Below are positions 26,275-33,876 of a stretch of DNA of 64,000 nt, in pieces. Both the position numbers and the translations under genes were made by a program. The DNA is from Chryseobacterium sp. Its GTDB lineage: Bacteria; Bacteroidota; Bacteroidia; Flavobacteriales; Weeksellaceae. The stretch covers positions 1 to 64,000 of the forward strand of contig JAGLBA010000003.1 of NCBI GenBank assembly GCA_018260475.1, read 5' to 3'. Numbering within the stretch: the stretch's first letter is position 1; each line of letters opens with the position of its first letter. The notes below the pieces were generated by a model. That model was not told the DNA's origin. It was given only the letters and a program-made list of their open reading frames with translations, and did not search any database.

Positions 26275-27193
26275 GGGTTTTCATGTTTCTCGGGTGGCAA
26301 TTTAAAATCACATCGCGCAGTTCCTCCGTTTTCAGGTGGGTATAGATTTCTGTGGTGGTGATGCTGGAATGCCCCAGCATTTCTTGGATGTAGCGAAGGT
26401 CGGCGCCGTTTTGTAAAAGGTGCGTCGCAAAGGAATGCCGAAAGGTGTGGGGCGATATTTTTTTTCGAATGTCTGCTTTCTGCGCCAATTCTTTGATGAT
26501 GATAAAGACCATCACGCGGGACATCCCACCACCACGGCTGTTTAGGAATAAGATGTCTTCGTGTTTTTTCGCAATTTTACCGGCGGCGCGCACCGTTTGC
26601 ATATAATTTTTGATAAGGTTGGCCGTGAAATCTGCCAAAGGAACCAACCGCATTTTGTCCCCTTTGCCTTCTATTACAATAAAATTTTCCTTAAAATTAA
26701 TATCAGAAATCTTAAGTCCTGTTAGTTCTGAAACGCGCAGTCCGCAACCGTAAAGCACTTCCAAAATACAACGATTTCTAATGCCCAGTGGTGTATCATT
26801 AGCTGCCGTGGCGGACATTTTTTCAATATCTGAAATATCCAGCGTGTCGGGAAGGTATAGCCCAAGTTTCGGGCCTTCCAACAGTGTAGCGGGATTATCA
26901 TTTCGCAGTTCATCCTCCAAAAGATATTTAAAAAAAGCCTTGACCGAAGAAATCCACCGTGCCTGCGAGCGCTCGCTTATTTTTTCTTTGGAAAGCTGGT
27001 AAAGCAACTCCTGCAACTGCTCGTAGGTAATGGCATCCGGAGTGGTTTCTAAGGTGTTTTCGGCAAAGTTTTGCAGTTTTTGAATATCACGGATGTAGGC
27101 TTGCAGCGTGTTTTCGGAGAAGTTTCTTTCAAACTTCATGAAATTCGAAAAATCCGAGATGCAGTCGTCCCAAGAGAGTGTGGAGGCACTCAT
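26249..27193 (-). CDS. xerD: Site-specific tyrosine recombinase XerD
   Basis: 314 residues. The N-terminal SAM-like core-binding domain (about 1-105) precedes the catalytic domain with G-L-R-V-S-E-L (Arg), a central Lys region, H-T-F-R-H-S-F-A-T-H (His and Arg) and L-G-H-S-S-I-T-T-T-E-I-Y-T-H (His and the Tyr nucleophile). Length and motifs fit the housekeeping XerD that resolves chromosome dimers at dif, rather than an integrase of a mobile element, and no element is next to it. It overlaps the dCMP deaminase gene by 4 bases. Confidence 0.93.
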   Translation of the reverse strand: MSASTLSWDDCISDFSNFMKFERNFSENTLQAYIRDIQKLQNFAENTLETTPDAITYEQLQELLYQLSKEKISERSQARWISSVKAFFKYLLEDELRNDNPATLLEGPKLGLYLPDTLDISDIEKMSATAANDTPLGIRNRCILEVLYGCGLRVSELTGLKISDINFKENFIVIEGKGDKMRLVPLADFTANLIKNYMQTVRAAGKIAKKHEDILFLNSRGGGMSRVMVFIIIKELAQKADIRKKISPHTFRHSFATHLLQNGADLRYIQEMLGHSSITTTEIYTHLKTEELRDVILNCHPRNMKTHEDSEILS

Positions 27194-27609
27194 AATAGTT
27201 CTTCGTGATTGATTCTTTCCACCTCTATTCCGTGATTTTTTAAAAAAGCGATGCCCGCTCCGTCGGAATATTCATTGATATAAACCAAGCGCGAAATGCC
27301 GGATTGCAGTACCAGTTTGCTGCATTCCTTGCATGGCGAAAGCGTGAGATAGAGCGTTGCGCCCTGTGCCGACTGTGTAGATGAAGCTAGTTTAAGGATT
27401 GCGTTCGCCTCTGCGTGCAGCACAAACCAATGCGTTTTTCCCTCCGCATCCTCGCAACAATTATCGAAGCCGGAAGGCGTACCATTATAACCGTCCGAGA
27501 TAATCATACGGTCTTTTACGATGAGGGCGCCCACTTTTTTGCGTTCGCAGTAAGAAAGTTTAGCCCATTCCAACGCCATTTTTAGGTAAGCCTTGTCAAA
27601 TTTATTCAT
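27190..27609 (-). CDS. Deoxycytidylate (dCMP) deaminase
   Basis: 139 residues. The zinc site is visible as H-A-E-A-N-A (His and the proton-shuttling Glu) and S-P-C-K-E-C (two Cys). It has the ComEB-like dCMP deaminase features Y-N-G-T-P-S-G and the extra Cys-rich loop D-N-C-C-E-D. It converts dCMP to dUMP for thymidylate synthesis in the cytoplasm. It is the first gene of a tight unit with xerD and the nudix gene. Confidence 0.93.
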   Translation of the reverse strand: MNKFDKAYLKMALEWAKLSYCERKKVGALIVKDRMIISDGYNGTPSGFDNCCEDAEGKTHWFVLHAEANAILKLASSTQSAQGATLYLTLSPCKECSKLVLQSGISRLVYINEYSDGAGIAFLKNHGIEVERINHEELL

Positions 27610-27618
27610 TTTGTGGGA

Positions 27619-27653
27619 ATTAGAGGGTAAGGATTGGGAATCGGGGATTTATT
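27619..27653. repeat. Degenerate 7-base tandem array (5 units)
   Basis: ATTAGAG, GGTAAGG, ATTGGGA, ATCGGGG, ATTTATT lie in phase in the spacer upstream of the dCMP deaminase gene. A shorter array (CAACCAA twice, 27698-27711) touches the end of the enoyl-CoA hydratase gene. Confidence 0.45.
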
Positions 27654-27713
27654 TTAAAGATTAGTATAGACTGGCGTTACAAAATTTATTTTGTGGGCAA
27701 CCAACAACCAAAA

Positions 27714-28481
27714 TTAAAACTGGGGCTTTCTTTTCTCCAAAAATGCCGCAAATCCTTCTTTTTTGTCTTCCAAATCGAAGAGTTCCGCAAAGGATTTTAT
27801 CTCGTCTTCAAAGCCTTGTTCGGTGTCGGATAGATTGACGGCTTTTATAGCTCTTTCGATGCCAAGCGGCGAGTTTTTCGCGATAGCGGTGGCAAGTTCT
27901 TTTGTTTTGGCTAAAAGTTCTTCTTGTGGGAAAACTTCGTTGACCAGGCCTGTTTCTTTGGCGCGTTGTGCGGGAATCATTTTAGCAGAAAAAATCATCT
28001 CGTTGGCTATGCCTTTTCCAACCAATTTAGGCAATCTTTGGGTGCCTCCATAGCCAGGAATCAAACCAAGCGTAACTTCGGGTAGTCCCAATTTTGCGTT
28101 TTCAGAAGCGTAGCGTATGTGGCAACTCATCGCCAATTCCAACCCGCCGCCCAGCGCAAATCCATTGACCGCGGCAATCACGGGTTTGCGCATGTTTTCT
28201 ATTTTATTGAAAAGGGAATTTTGTCCGTTCCGCGCTAATTCCTCGGCTTTTGCTTGTCCAAAAGTTGAAAGTTCTTTGATGTCCGCACCGGCTACGAAAG
28301 ATTTTTCGCCGCTTCCTGTGAGGATGATTGCGCGGCATTCTTTATCTTGGTTTAATAGTTCAAAAGCTGTGCTGAGTTCAGCTATCGTTTTTACATTCAG
28401 CGCATTGAGGCTTTCCGGACGGTGGATGGTGATGGTGGTAATGGCGCCGTCTTTTTCTATAATTAAGTTTTCGAAGTTCAT
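27714..28481 (-). CDS. Enoyl-CoA hydratase (crotonase family)
   Basis: 255 residues, a complete crotonase domain. The oxyanion-hole and catalytic elements are present: A-G-A-D-I-K-E-L, G-G-G-L-E-L-A-M-S with the first catalytic Glu, and L-P-E-V-T-L-G with the second. It hydrates 2-enoyl-CoA in fatty acid breakdown or a related pathway. It stands apart, flanked by spacers full of short tandem arrays, and no other beta-oxidation gene is near. Both catalytic Glu residues support a hydratase rather than an isomerase. Confidence 0.92.
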   Translation of the reverse strand: MNFENLIIEKDGAITTITIHRPESLNALNVKTIAELSTAFELLNQDKECRAIILTGSGEKSFVAGADIKELSTFGQAKAEELARNGQNSLFNKIENMRKPVIAAVNGFALGGGLELAMSCHIRYASENAKLGLPEVTLGLIPGYGGTQRLPKLVGKGIANEMIFSAKMIPAQRAKETGLVNEVFPQEELLAKTKELATAIAKNSPLGIERAIKAVNLSDTEQGFEDEIKSFAELFDLEDKKEGFAAFLEKRKPQF

Positions 28482-28497
28482 ATTTTGAGGGATTTCG

Positions 28498-28552
28498 GTT
28501 CAAGGTTTATCTTTGGAGTTCAAGGTTTTTAGTTTAAAGTTTTGGGTTTATG
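28498..28552. repeat. Degenerate 7-base tandem array (8 units)
   Basis: GTTCAAG, GTTTATC, TTTGGA (one short), GTTCAAG, GTTTTTA, GTTTAAA, GTTTTGG, GTTTATG run without a break in the spacer between the enoyl-CoA hydratase and catalase-like genes. The consensus is about GTTTAAG. Confidence 0.7.
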
Positions 28553-28604
28553 AGAGATCAGAGTTCAAAATATTTTATTCTCAACATTAATGTCAGTTCT
28601 AACC

Positions 28605-29921
28605 TTATTTCGCATGGCTCATCATGTTCATATCGATATTGATATTCAGTCCCATTGCTATTTTCATTCCGAGTTCCACATCAGCGCGGAAGAAATGACA
28701 AAGTTGTCGGTTGATGATATCGCTTCGTTTTTCACCACTGATTTCACTCATGTGAGCCACGATGTTTTTCGTCAAAATGTCGCGCTCTTCCTGTGTTTTC
28801 AGTGCTTTGGTGTAGAACAAGCCCGGTTGAGTGAAATGATCGTCCTCATCCTCGTAAGACTGTACAGCCTCCGATTTTTCATCATAAAAATTGTCTTCCA
28901 AAGATCCGTTTCCTGTGAAAGGGCAGCGGTTAACTTCCAACTGGTCGAACCCATTTCCGAGGCGGTAGCGTTGGGCATCGGTGTAAGCGAAAAGGCGCGC
29001 TTGCAAAACGCTATCCGGAGAAAGACCTATGCCGTCTATAAGTTGGGAAGGAGAAAACGCCGATTTTTCCACATGTTGGGTGTAGTTTTCCGGCAGTTCA
29101 TTCAGTTCCAAAGTGCCTATTTCCACGAGCGGAAACTCTTCGTGCAGCCAGACTTTGGTCACATCGAAGGGGTTCCATTTACATTCTCTCGCCTGCTCAT
29201 CGGTCATAATTTGCGCATACATTTTCCATTTCGGGAAATCGCCGTTTTCTATCGACGTCACCAAATCTTTTTGGGCGTGGTCTGGATCATGTCCAGCGAT
29301 TGCGGCAGCCTCTTCATCGGTAAAAAATTTAAATCCTTGCTGCGAGATGAGATGGAATTTAACCCAAAACTTCTCATTTTCAGCATTGATGAAAGAATAT
29401 GTATTGCCGCTGAAGCCATCCATAAAGCGGTAATTCTGTGGTATGCCACGCCCGGACATGGTCATCAGTAAATGGTGAAGTGTTTCCGGATTGTGGCATA
29501 GGAAATCCCAATATGCCGTTTTGTCGTAGAGATTGGTTTTTTTGGATCGGCCTTGTGCCTGGATCAGCGCGGGGAATTTGCTGCTGTCTTTGATGAAAAA
29601 AACAGGAAAGTTGCTCCCCGTAAGGTCCCAGTTTCCATTCTCGGTGTAGAATTTCAAGGCAAATCCTTTCGGCGCACGGGCGGCATCGGCGCTGCCTTTA
29701 TCCGCCGGCATAGATGAAAATCTTGCAAATACCTTGCAGGAATTGCCGGTTTTTGAAAACAGGGTTGCGCTTGTGTAAGCGCTGAGGTCGTTCGATACTG
29801 TGAAAGTGCCGTAGGCACCCGTACCTTTGGCGAATACTGCTCTCACTGGTGTTTGCTCTCTTACGAAGCGCGCGAGGCCTTCCTGCAGCATAAAATCTTT
29901 GTTAGAGTTAGCGGTATGCAT
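28605..29921 (-). CDS. Catalase-fold haem protein with the distal catalytic His replaced by Phe
   Basis: 438 residues, a full catalase core. Haem-pocket elements that are kept: distal N104 (in G-S-N-F-P-V-F-F), S69 in A-R-F-S-S, and the proximal R309-L-F-A-Y313 Tyr ligand in front of T-D-A-Q-R-Y-R-L-G. The segment that should read V-V-H-A-K-G or M-H-A-K-G reads V-F30-A-K-G, so the essential distal His is Phe (codon TTC). A His-to-Phe change needs two base changes, so a single read error is unlikely. Ordinary catalase activity would be expected to be very low; peroxidase, sensing or another haem role is possible. The ATG at 29921 is chosen because a farther upstream ATG (29978) would overlap the -7 box. 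Confidence 0.9.
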   Translation of the reverse strand: MHTANSNKDFMLQEGLARFVREQTPVRAVFAKGTGAYGTFTVSNDLSAYTSATLFSKTGNSCKVFARFSSMPADKGSADAARAPKGFALKFYTENGNWDLTGSNFPVFFIKDSSKFPALIQAQGRSKKTNLYDKTAYWDFLCHNPETLHHLLMTMSGRGIPQNYRFMDGFSGNTYSFINAENEKFWVKFHLISQQGFKFFTDEEAAAIAGHDPDHAQKDLVTSIENGDFPKWKMYAQIMTDEQARECKWNPFDVTKVWLHEEFPLVEIGTLELNELPENYTQHVEKSAFSPSQLIDGIGLSPDSVLQARLFAYTDAQRYRLGNGFDQLEVNRCPFTGNGSLEDNFYDEKSEAVQSYEDEDDHFTQPGLFYTKALKTQEERDILTKNIVAHMSEISGEKRSDIINRQLCHFFRADVELGMKIAMGLNINIDMNMMSHAK

Positions 29922-29979
29922 GTTTATATTATTTAAATATTTAAGGATAAGGGATTTAACAAAACCCTCAAACTGCATT

Positions 29980-29987
29980 CAAATTTA
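29980..29987 (-). promoter_or_regulatory. Putative -7 box (TAAATTTG) of the catalase-like gene
   Basis: The minus strand reads TAAATTTG 58 bases before the ATG at 29921, giving a leader of about 50 bases. A -33 element is not clear. Confidence 0.55.
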
Positions 29988-30108
29988 GTGCAAAAATTTG
30001 TCTTGAAAAAATGAATGGTTCTTAAAACGACGGTTTTTTTAGTTTATTGATGAGAAAGCAATTTTGATTTATATCTTTCCGGCCACATATTTGAGTTTAA
30101 AATAAATA

Positions 30109-30139
30109 TTTGTGGTGTGAAAAATATGCTGTAGATTTG
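30109..30139 (+). promoter_or_regulatory. Canonical Bacteroidota promoter of metK
   Basis: TTTG (30109-30112), a 19-base spacer, then TAGATTTG (30132-30139). This fits TTTG-N19-TANNTTTG. Transcription should start near 30143-30147, only about 10 bases before the aptamer-like sequence, leaving a leader of some 140 bases. Confidence 0.75.
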
Positions 30140-30154
30140 CATTTGAAAAATCCA

Positions 30155-30221
30155 CGAGGAAAAATTTGAACTGATTGCAACCTCTTAAAAAAATGCTAAA
30201 ACAGACCTTCTCTATTTTAGC
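30155..30221 (+). ncRNA. Candidate SAM-II riboswitch in the metK leader
   Basis: In order: GAGG (30156-30159), an AT-rich loop with AATTTGAACTG, the conserved-looking ATTGCAA (30174-30180), CCTC (30181-30184) closing P1, an A-rich strand, then GCTAAAA (30195-30201) and CAG (30202-30204), which can pair with CTG (30171-30173). This matches the SAM-II order of P1, L1, UUGCA, P1', A-rich strand, GCUAAAA and P2', at about 52 bases. After it, TTTTAGC (30215-30221) can pair with GCTAAAA and break the pseudoknot, a plausible switch. The class is inferred by eye from the consensus. Confidence 0.6.
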
Positions 30222-30283
30222 TTCTTTTATAATCACTCCTGATTTTCCATGGATTTATTTTTAATCTAAAAAACAAAAGAAGT

Positions 30284-31561
30284 ATGTCTTATTTATTCAC
30301 TTCCGAATCCGTTTCTGAAGGCCATCCGGACAAAATCGCCGATCAGATTTCAGACGCTCTAATTGATCACTTTTTAGCCTACGATCCCACATCCAAAGTG
30401 GCTTGCGAAACCCTTGTAACAACAGGTCAGGTGGTACTTGCCGGGGAGGTGAAATCCGATGCCTATCTGGATGTGCAGACTATTGCGAGAGATGTTATCA
30501 ATGGGATCGGCTATACCAAGGGCGAATATATGTTCAACGGTGATTCTTGCGGTGTGATTTCCGCGATTCATGAGCAGTCCCCGGACATTAACCAAGGTGT
30601 GGACCGTGTACAGGAAAATACCGATTTTGAAACCCGTGCTAATGCACAAGGTGCTGGTGACCAAGGGATGATGTTCGGCTATGCGACCAACGAGACCGAT
30701 AATTATATGCCTCTGGCACTGGATTTGGCACACTCTATTTTGAAGGAGCTATCCGACTTAAGAAGATCAGGCACCATTCCTTATCTGCGTCCGGACGCGA
30801 AATCCCAAGTGACAATTGAGTATTCTGATGATCACAAACCTATCCGTATAGATACCATCGTAGTTTCCACACAGCATGACGAGTTTGGTAGCGAAGAAAG
30901 TATGCTCGCAGAAATCAAAAAAGACATCATCGACATCCTAATTCCTAAAGTGCGCAATGCACAAAAAGAGGAAATCCAAGCACTTTTCAACGACCATATT
31001 CAATATCACATCAACCCAACTGGGAAATTCGTAATCGGTGGTCCACACGGAGATACCGGCCTTACGGGAAGAAAAATCATCGTGGATACCTATGGTGGTA
31101 AAGGTGCACACGGAGGTGGTGCTTTCTCTGGAAAAGATCCGTCCAAAGTGGATAGAAGTGCGGCGTATGCCACAAGACATATCGCTAAAAACCTTGTAGC
31201 AGCGGGCGTTGCAGATGAGGTTTTGGTTCAGGTTTCCTATGCTATCGGTGTGGCGCAACCTTGCGGACTTTACGTCAATACTTATGGTACTTCTAAATTA
31301 AACCTTCATGATGGTGAAATTGCCGAAAAAGTACAAAAGATTTTCGACCTTCGTCCTTTCGCGATCGAGACCAATTTGAAACTTAGAAATCCGATTTATC
31401 AGGAAACGGCGTCTTACGGACACATGGGAAGAGAGCCTTATGTTGCAACCAAGACATTTAATAAAGGCCGTAATAACGAGAAAGTTGTAGAAAATTTAGA
31501 ATTTTTCACATGGGAAAAACTCGATAAAGTAGACGAAATTAAAGCCGCATTCGGACTTTAG
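30284..31561 (+). CDS. metK: S-adenosylmethionine synthetase
   Basis: 425 residues. It starts [15 protein letters not shown], the methionine/ATP-binding signature, and has [12 protein letters not shown] (the ATP-binding hexapeptide region) and G-G-A-F-S-G-K-D, the phosphate-binding loop. It makes SAM from methionine and ATP in the cytoplasm. The gene is monocistronic, with its own promoter, a structured leader that looks like a SAM-II aptamer, and a terminator, so feedback by its product is likely. Methionine for it comes from the operon at 47416-56411. Confidence 0.98.
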   Translation: MSYLFTSESVSEGHPDKIADQISDALIDHFLAYDPTSKVACETLVTTGQVVLAGEVKSDAYLDVQTIARDVINGIGYTKGEYMFNGDSCGVISAIHEQSPDINQGVDRVQENTDFETRANAQGAGDQGMMFGYATNETDNYMPLALDLAHSILKELSDLRRSGTIPYLRPDAKSQVTIEYSDDHKPIRIDTIVVSTQHDEFGSEESMLAEIKKDIIDILIPKVRNAQKEEIQALFNDHIQYHINPTGKFVIGGPHGDTGLTGRKIIVDTYGGKGAHGGGAFSGKDPSKVDRSAAYATRHIAKNLVAAGVADEVLVQVSYAIGVAQPCGLYVNTYGTSKLNLHDGEIAEKVQKIFDLRPFAIETNLKLRNPIYQETASYGHMGREPYVATKTFNKGRNNEKVVENLEFFTWEKLDKVDEIKAAFGL

Positions 31562-31581
31562 TCTTGAATTAAGTATAATAT

Positions 31582-31613
31582 AAAACTGCTTCACACGGAG
31601 TGGTTTTATTTTT
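31582..31613 (+). terminator. Probable terminator of metK
   Basis: AAAACTGCT (31582-31590) pairs with AGTGGTTTT (31599-31607) with two G-T wobble pairs, followed by ATTTTTATT. The stem is modest. Confidence 0.55.
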
Positions 31614-31633
31614 ATTAAAGTTTTAGATTTTTT

Positions 31634-31641
31634 TAACTTTG
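31634..31641 (+). promoter_or_regulatory. Putative -7 box (TAACTTTG)
   Basis: It matches TANNTTTG and ends 24 bases before the ATG at 31666. This supports that start over an in-frame codon at 31639 that lies inside the box. Confidence 0.6.
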
Positions 31642-31665
31642 GTGCCTATTATATCTTTTATCCCT

Positions 31666-32145
31666 ATGAAATTTCGAACACTGATTTTCGCAGCCTTATT
31701 TTTCTGTGGCATTTTTGCCAATGCACAGTTCACCATGCACAAAATGGTACACGCAGGGTATGTTTACCAAAATGGAAGTTTCGGGACGCTGGGTGCTACG
31801 CTTCTTTTTTTAGAAAATGATGATGTGGTTTACCGTGGCAATGCAGCCGTGATGTTGGGTGCTGCCAATGGAAAATTTGCCGCAATGCCGAAAGTACAAG
31901 GGGATATCCTCATCAACTTCGAACGCGGGGTAGATTTTTATCATGCCTATTATTTCTTAGCAGGAGCGGAGGCGACTACCAAATATTTTGCACCGAAAAT
32001 AGGGGCAACCCTGGCTGGGATTATAGATGTCACCGGTGGATATGCATTTCCAATCGCTAAATTGAACGGTCAACAAATGAAAGGACTCAATATAAGTGTA
32101 GCGCTGAATGTGCCCATTGTTTTGTTAAATGAATATCTGAAATAA
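31666..32145 (+). CDS. Secreted protein of unknown function
   Basis: 159 residues. A signal peptide (M-K-F-R-T-L-I-F-A-A-L-F-F) ends at A-N-A-Q, the usual type I site in this phylum. The mature part alternates short polar and hydrophobic strands (Y-V-Y-Q-N-G-S-F, G-A-T-L-L-F-L-E, V-Y-R-G-N-A-A-V-M-L-G) and ends in a hydrophobic strand near N-E-Y-L-K, resembling a small outer-membrane or periplasmic beta-barrel-like protein. I do not recognise the family. It has its own promoter box and stands between metK and the sigma factor gene. Confidence 0.8.
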   Translation: MKFRTLIFAALFFCGIFANAQFTMHKMVHAGYVYQNGSFGTLGATLLFLENDDVVYRGNAAVMLGAANGKFAAMPKVQGDILINFERGVDFYHAYYFLAGAEATTKYFAPKIGATLAGIIDVTGGYAFPIAKLNGQQMKGLNISVALNVPIVLLNEYLK

Positions 32146-32194
32146 CTAATTAAGTTAAAAAATGATCAACAAAAGTTAAATTTGAAAAAAAGTT

Positions 32195-32202
32195 TATCTT
32201 TG
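32195..32202 (+). promoter_or_regulatory. Putative -7 box (TATCTTTG) of the sigma factor gene
   Basis: TATCTTTG fits the consensus and lies 109 bases before the ATG at 32312, giving a leader of about 100 bases. The -33 region is not convincing. Confidence 0.55.
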
Positions 32203-32311
32203 TCACAATCTAAAATACAGACTATAGGATAACTTTTACTTTTTACAGTTCCAATTTGCATAAGAAAACTCTTTCAGAAGGGTGTTCAGCTGTATACCGT
32301 AAACACAAGTT

Positions 32312-32902
32312 ATGAAAACAAAGCCAGACAGTCTGTTAATTTCTGAGTACCAGAAGGGCAACGAAAGTGCGCTATCCTGCCTAATCCATCGTTATCAAAA
32401 GGATCTTTTTTCCTTTATTTTTTACAAAATTCATGATGAAGACCTCGCCAACGATGTCTTTCAAGATACTTTTATTAAAATTATTTTGATGCTGAAAGAA
32501 CATCGCTACAACGAGGAAGGGAAATTCATTGTTTGGGCAAAGCGTATCGCTCACAATTTAATTATCGACCATTACCGACTGAAAGCCAAACATATAAAAG
32601 TTTCCGAAACGACTTACGACAACGAGGAATATTCCATCTTCGATATGATTCGTGAACCTTCGGAGAACATTGAAGACCAGTTGATTACCCAGCAGATTTT
32701 TTCGGATCTCAGCTCGCTTTTGATATATCTCCCACAAAACCAGCAAGAAGTCATCAAACTTAGATTTTTTGATGGATTAAGTTTCAAGGAAATCGCTGAG
32801 CAAACGGAGACCAGCATCAATACCACGCTGGGCAGGGTACGCTACGCACTCATCAATCTCAGAAAAATAATGGAAGAACGGAAAATTGTTTTAACCAGAT
32901 AA
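32312..32902 (+). CDS. RNA polymerase sigma factor, ECF (sigma-70 family)
   Basis: 196 residues. Region 2 (about residues 20-90) contains D-L-A-N-D-V-F-Q-D-T-F-I-K and W-A-K-R-I-A-H-N-L-I-I-D-H-Y-R, the core-binding and -10 reading parts. Region 4 (about 130-185) has the helix-turn-helix L-R-F-F-D-G-L-S-F-K-E-I-A-E-Q-T and T-T-L-G-R-V-R-Y-A-L. No anti-sigma gene is adjacent on either side, which is common for ECF factors of this phylum that are controlled otherwise. Targets cannot be predicted. Confidence 0.93.
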   Translation: MKTKPDSLLISEYQKGNESALSCLIHRYQKDLFSFIFYKIHDEDLANDVFQDTFIKIILMLKEHRYNEEGKFIVWAKRIAHNLIIDHYRLKAKHIKVSETTYDNEEYSIFDMIREPSENIEDQLITQQIFSDLSSLLIYLPQNQQEVIKLRFFDGLSFKEIAEQTETSINTTLGRVRYALINLRKIMEERKIVLTR

Positions 32903-33094
32903 CAATATTTTAAAGAGTCTTTCGTTTTTAACTCAAATTAATTTTCGCCTATGAAACAAATTGACTCTTTAAAAATGAAGAAACTTGCCCCTAAACCAAA
33001 AACCATTAATCTTTTGTTAAAATTTTCTAAGAATTTAGAGATTTTGAGGTCAAAACACATGTGTTTTATGATGTCTAAGAACTAAAAATTCCTT

Positions 33095-33102
33095 TATCTT
33101 TG
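33095..33102 (+). promoter_or_regulatory. Putative -7 box (TATCTTTG), near-leaderless start
   Basis: The box ends 6 bases before the ATG at 33109, so transcription should begin at about the start codon. An in-frame GTG at 33100 falls inside the box and is rejected. Confidence 0.6.
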
Positions 33103-33108
33103 TGTCCG

Positions 33109-33810
33109 ATGAATAACATTGGGCACCTTTTTTTTGACCTCGATAATACGCTGTGGGACCACCGCAGAAACGCATTTCTTACTCTGAAAGATATTTTTGC
33201 CAAAGAGCAAATTTCCGAAAAATTTGAATTAGTGTTTGAGGAATTCCATTCGGAATACCACACCATTAATGAAAAACTTTGGGCACAAATCCGTGATGCG
33301 GAAATTGATAAAGATTACCTCCGCAAACACCGATTTTACGATACTTTTTTGTTTTTCGGGATTGATGATTTTGAACTTTCCCAGCGCTTCGAGCATCAGT
33401 TTTTAGATGAAATCTTGAACTACAACGAACTCGTAGAAGGCAGCGAAGAAGTTTTGGAATATTTAAAGGGAAAAGGCTATCGCCTGCATATTCTTTCTAA
33501 TGGTTTTAAGGAAGTCACGGATCGAAAATGTGATCTTTCTGGTATCAAACCATACTTTGAGACCATCACCTCTGCGGACGAAATCAACATCCGAAAACCA
33601 CATCCGGAGGTGTTTGAATTTGCTTTAAAAAAAGCCGGCGCGTCGTCTGATGAATCTGCTATGATTGGCGACGATTGGATTGCCGATGTGGAAGGCGCCA
33701 TAAAGTTTAACTTCGCCAAAGTCGTTTTCTTTGATGTCTTTAATGATAATTTTGCGGCAGATGGCGTGGATGTTATCAAAAAATTAATTGAACTGAAGAA
33801 TCTATATTAA
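33109..33810 (+). CDS. HAD-family nucleotidase, YjjG type
   Basis: 233 residues. The HAD motifs are complete: F-D10-L-D12-N-T-L-W-D (nucleophile and acid/base), I-L-S-N-G (motif II), the Lys in R-K-P-H-P-E (motif III) and G-D-D-W-I-A-D (motif IV). The cap domain and size match YjjG, which dephosphorylates unusual pyrimidine nucleoside monophosphates to keep them out of DNA. Other small phosphate esters are possible substrates. The start is fixed by the promoter box 6 bases upstream. It converges with trpS at a shared terminator. Confidence 0.9.
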   Translation: MNNIGHLFFDLDNTLWDHRRNAFLTLKDIFAKEQISEKFELVFEEFHSEYHTINEKLWAQIRDAEIDKDYLRKHRFYDTFLFFGIDDFELSQRFEHQFLDEILNYNELVEGSEEVLEYLKGKGYRLHILSNGFKEVTDRKCDLSGIKPYFETITSADEINIRKPHPEVFEFALKKAGASSDESAMIGDDWIADVEGAIKFNFAKVVFFDVFNDNFAADGVDVIKKLIELKNLY

Positions 33811-33813
33811 ATT

Positions 33814-33844
33814 TAAACCCTTTCGATTTGTGAAAGGGTTTTTA
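33814..33844. terminator. Bidirectional terminator between the YjjG-like gene and trpS
   Basis: AACCCTTTC (33816-33824) pairs with GAAAGGGTT (33832-33840), with T-rich sequence on the right and A/T-rich sequence on the left. Confidence 0.8.
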
Positions 33845-33876
33845 GTTTTCAAGAAATTCGCGGGATTGGAAAAAAA

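Noticed and set aside
26249..27193. The tyrosine recombinase gene as a sign of a mobile element
   Set aside because: Size, motifs and tight linkage to housekeeping genes fit XerD; no attachment repeats or cargo genes are next to it.
28498..28504. GGTTCAAG phrases as a tRNA T-loop
   Set aside because: They are units of a heptad array; no acceptor stem, D-loop or anticodon arm can be formed around them. No tRNA was found in any spacer.
28590..29471. A 293-codon open frame on the plus strand across the catalase-like gene
   Set aside because: It is antisense to a clear catalase fold and has no recognisable motif; it is a shadow frame.
29922..29978. Upstream ATG giving the catalase-like protein 19 more residues
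   Set aside because: That ATG lies against the predicted -7 box TAAATTTG, and the extra residues have no counterpart in catalases.
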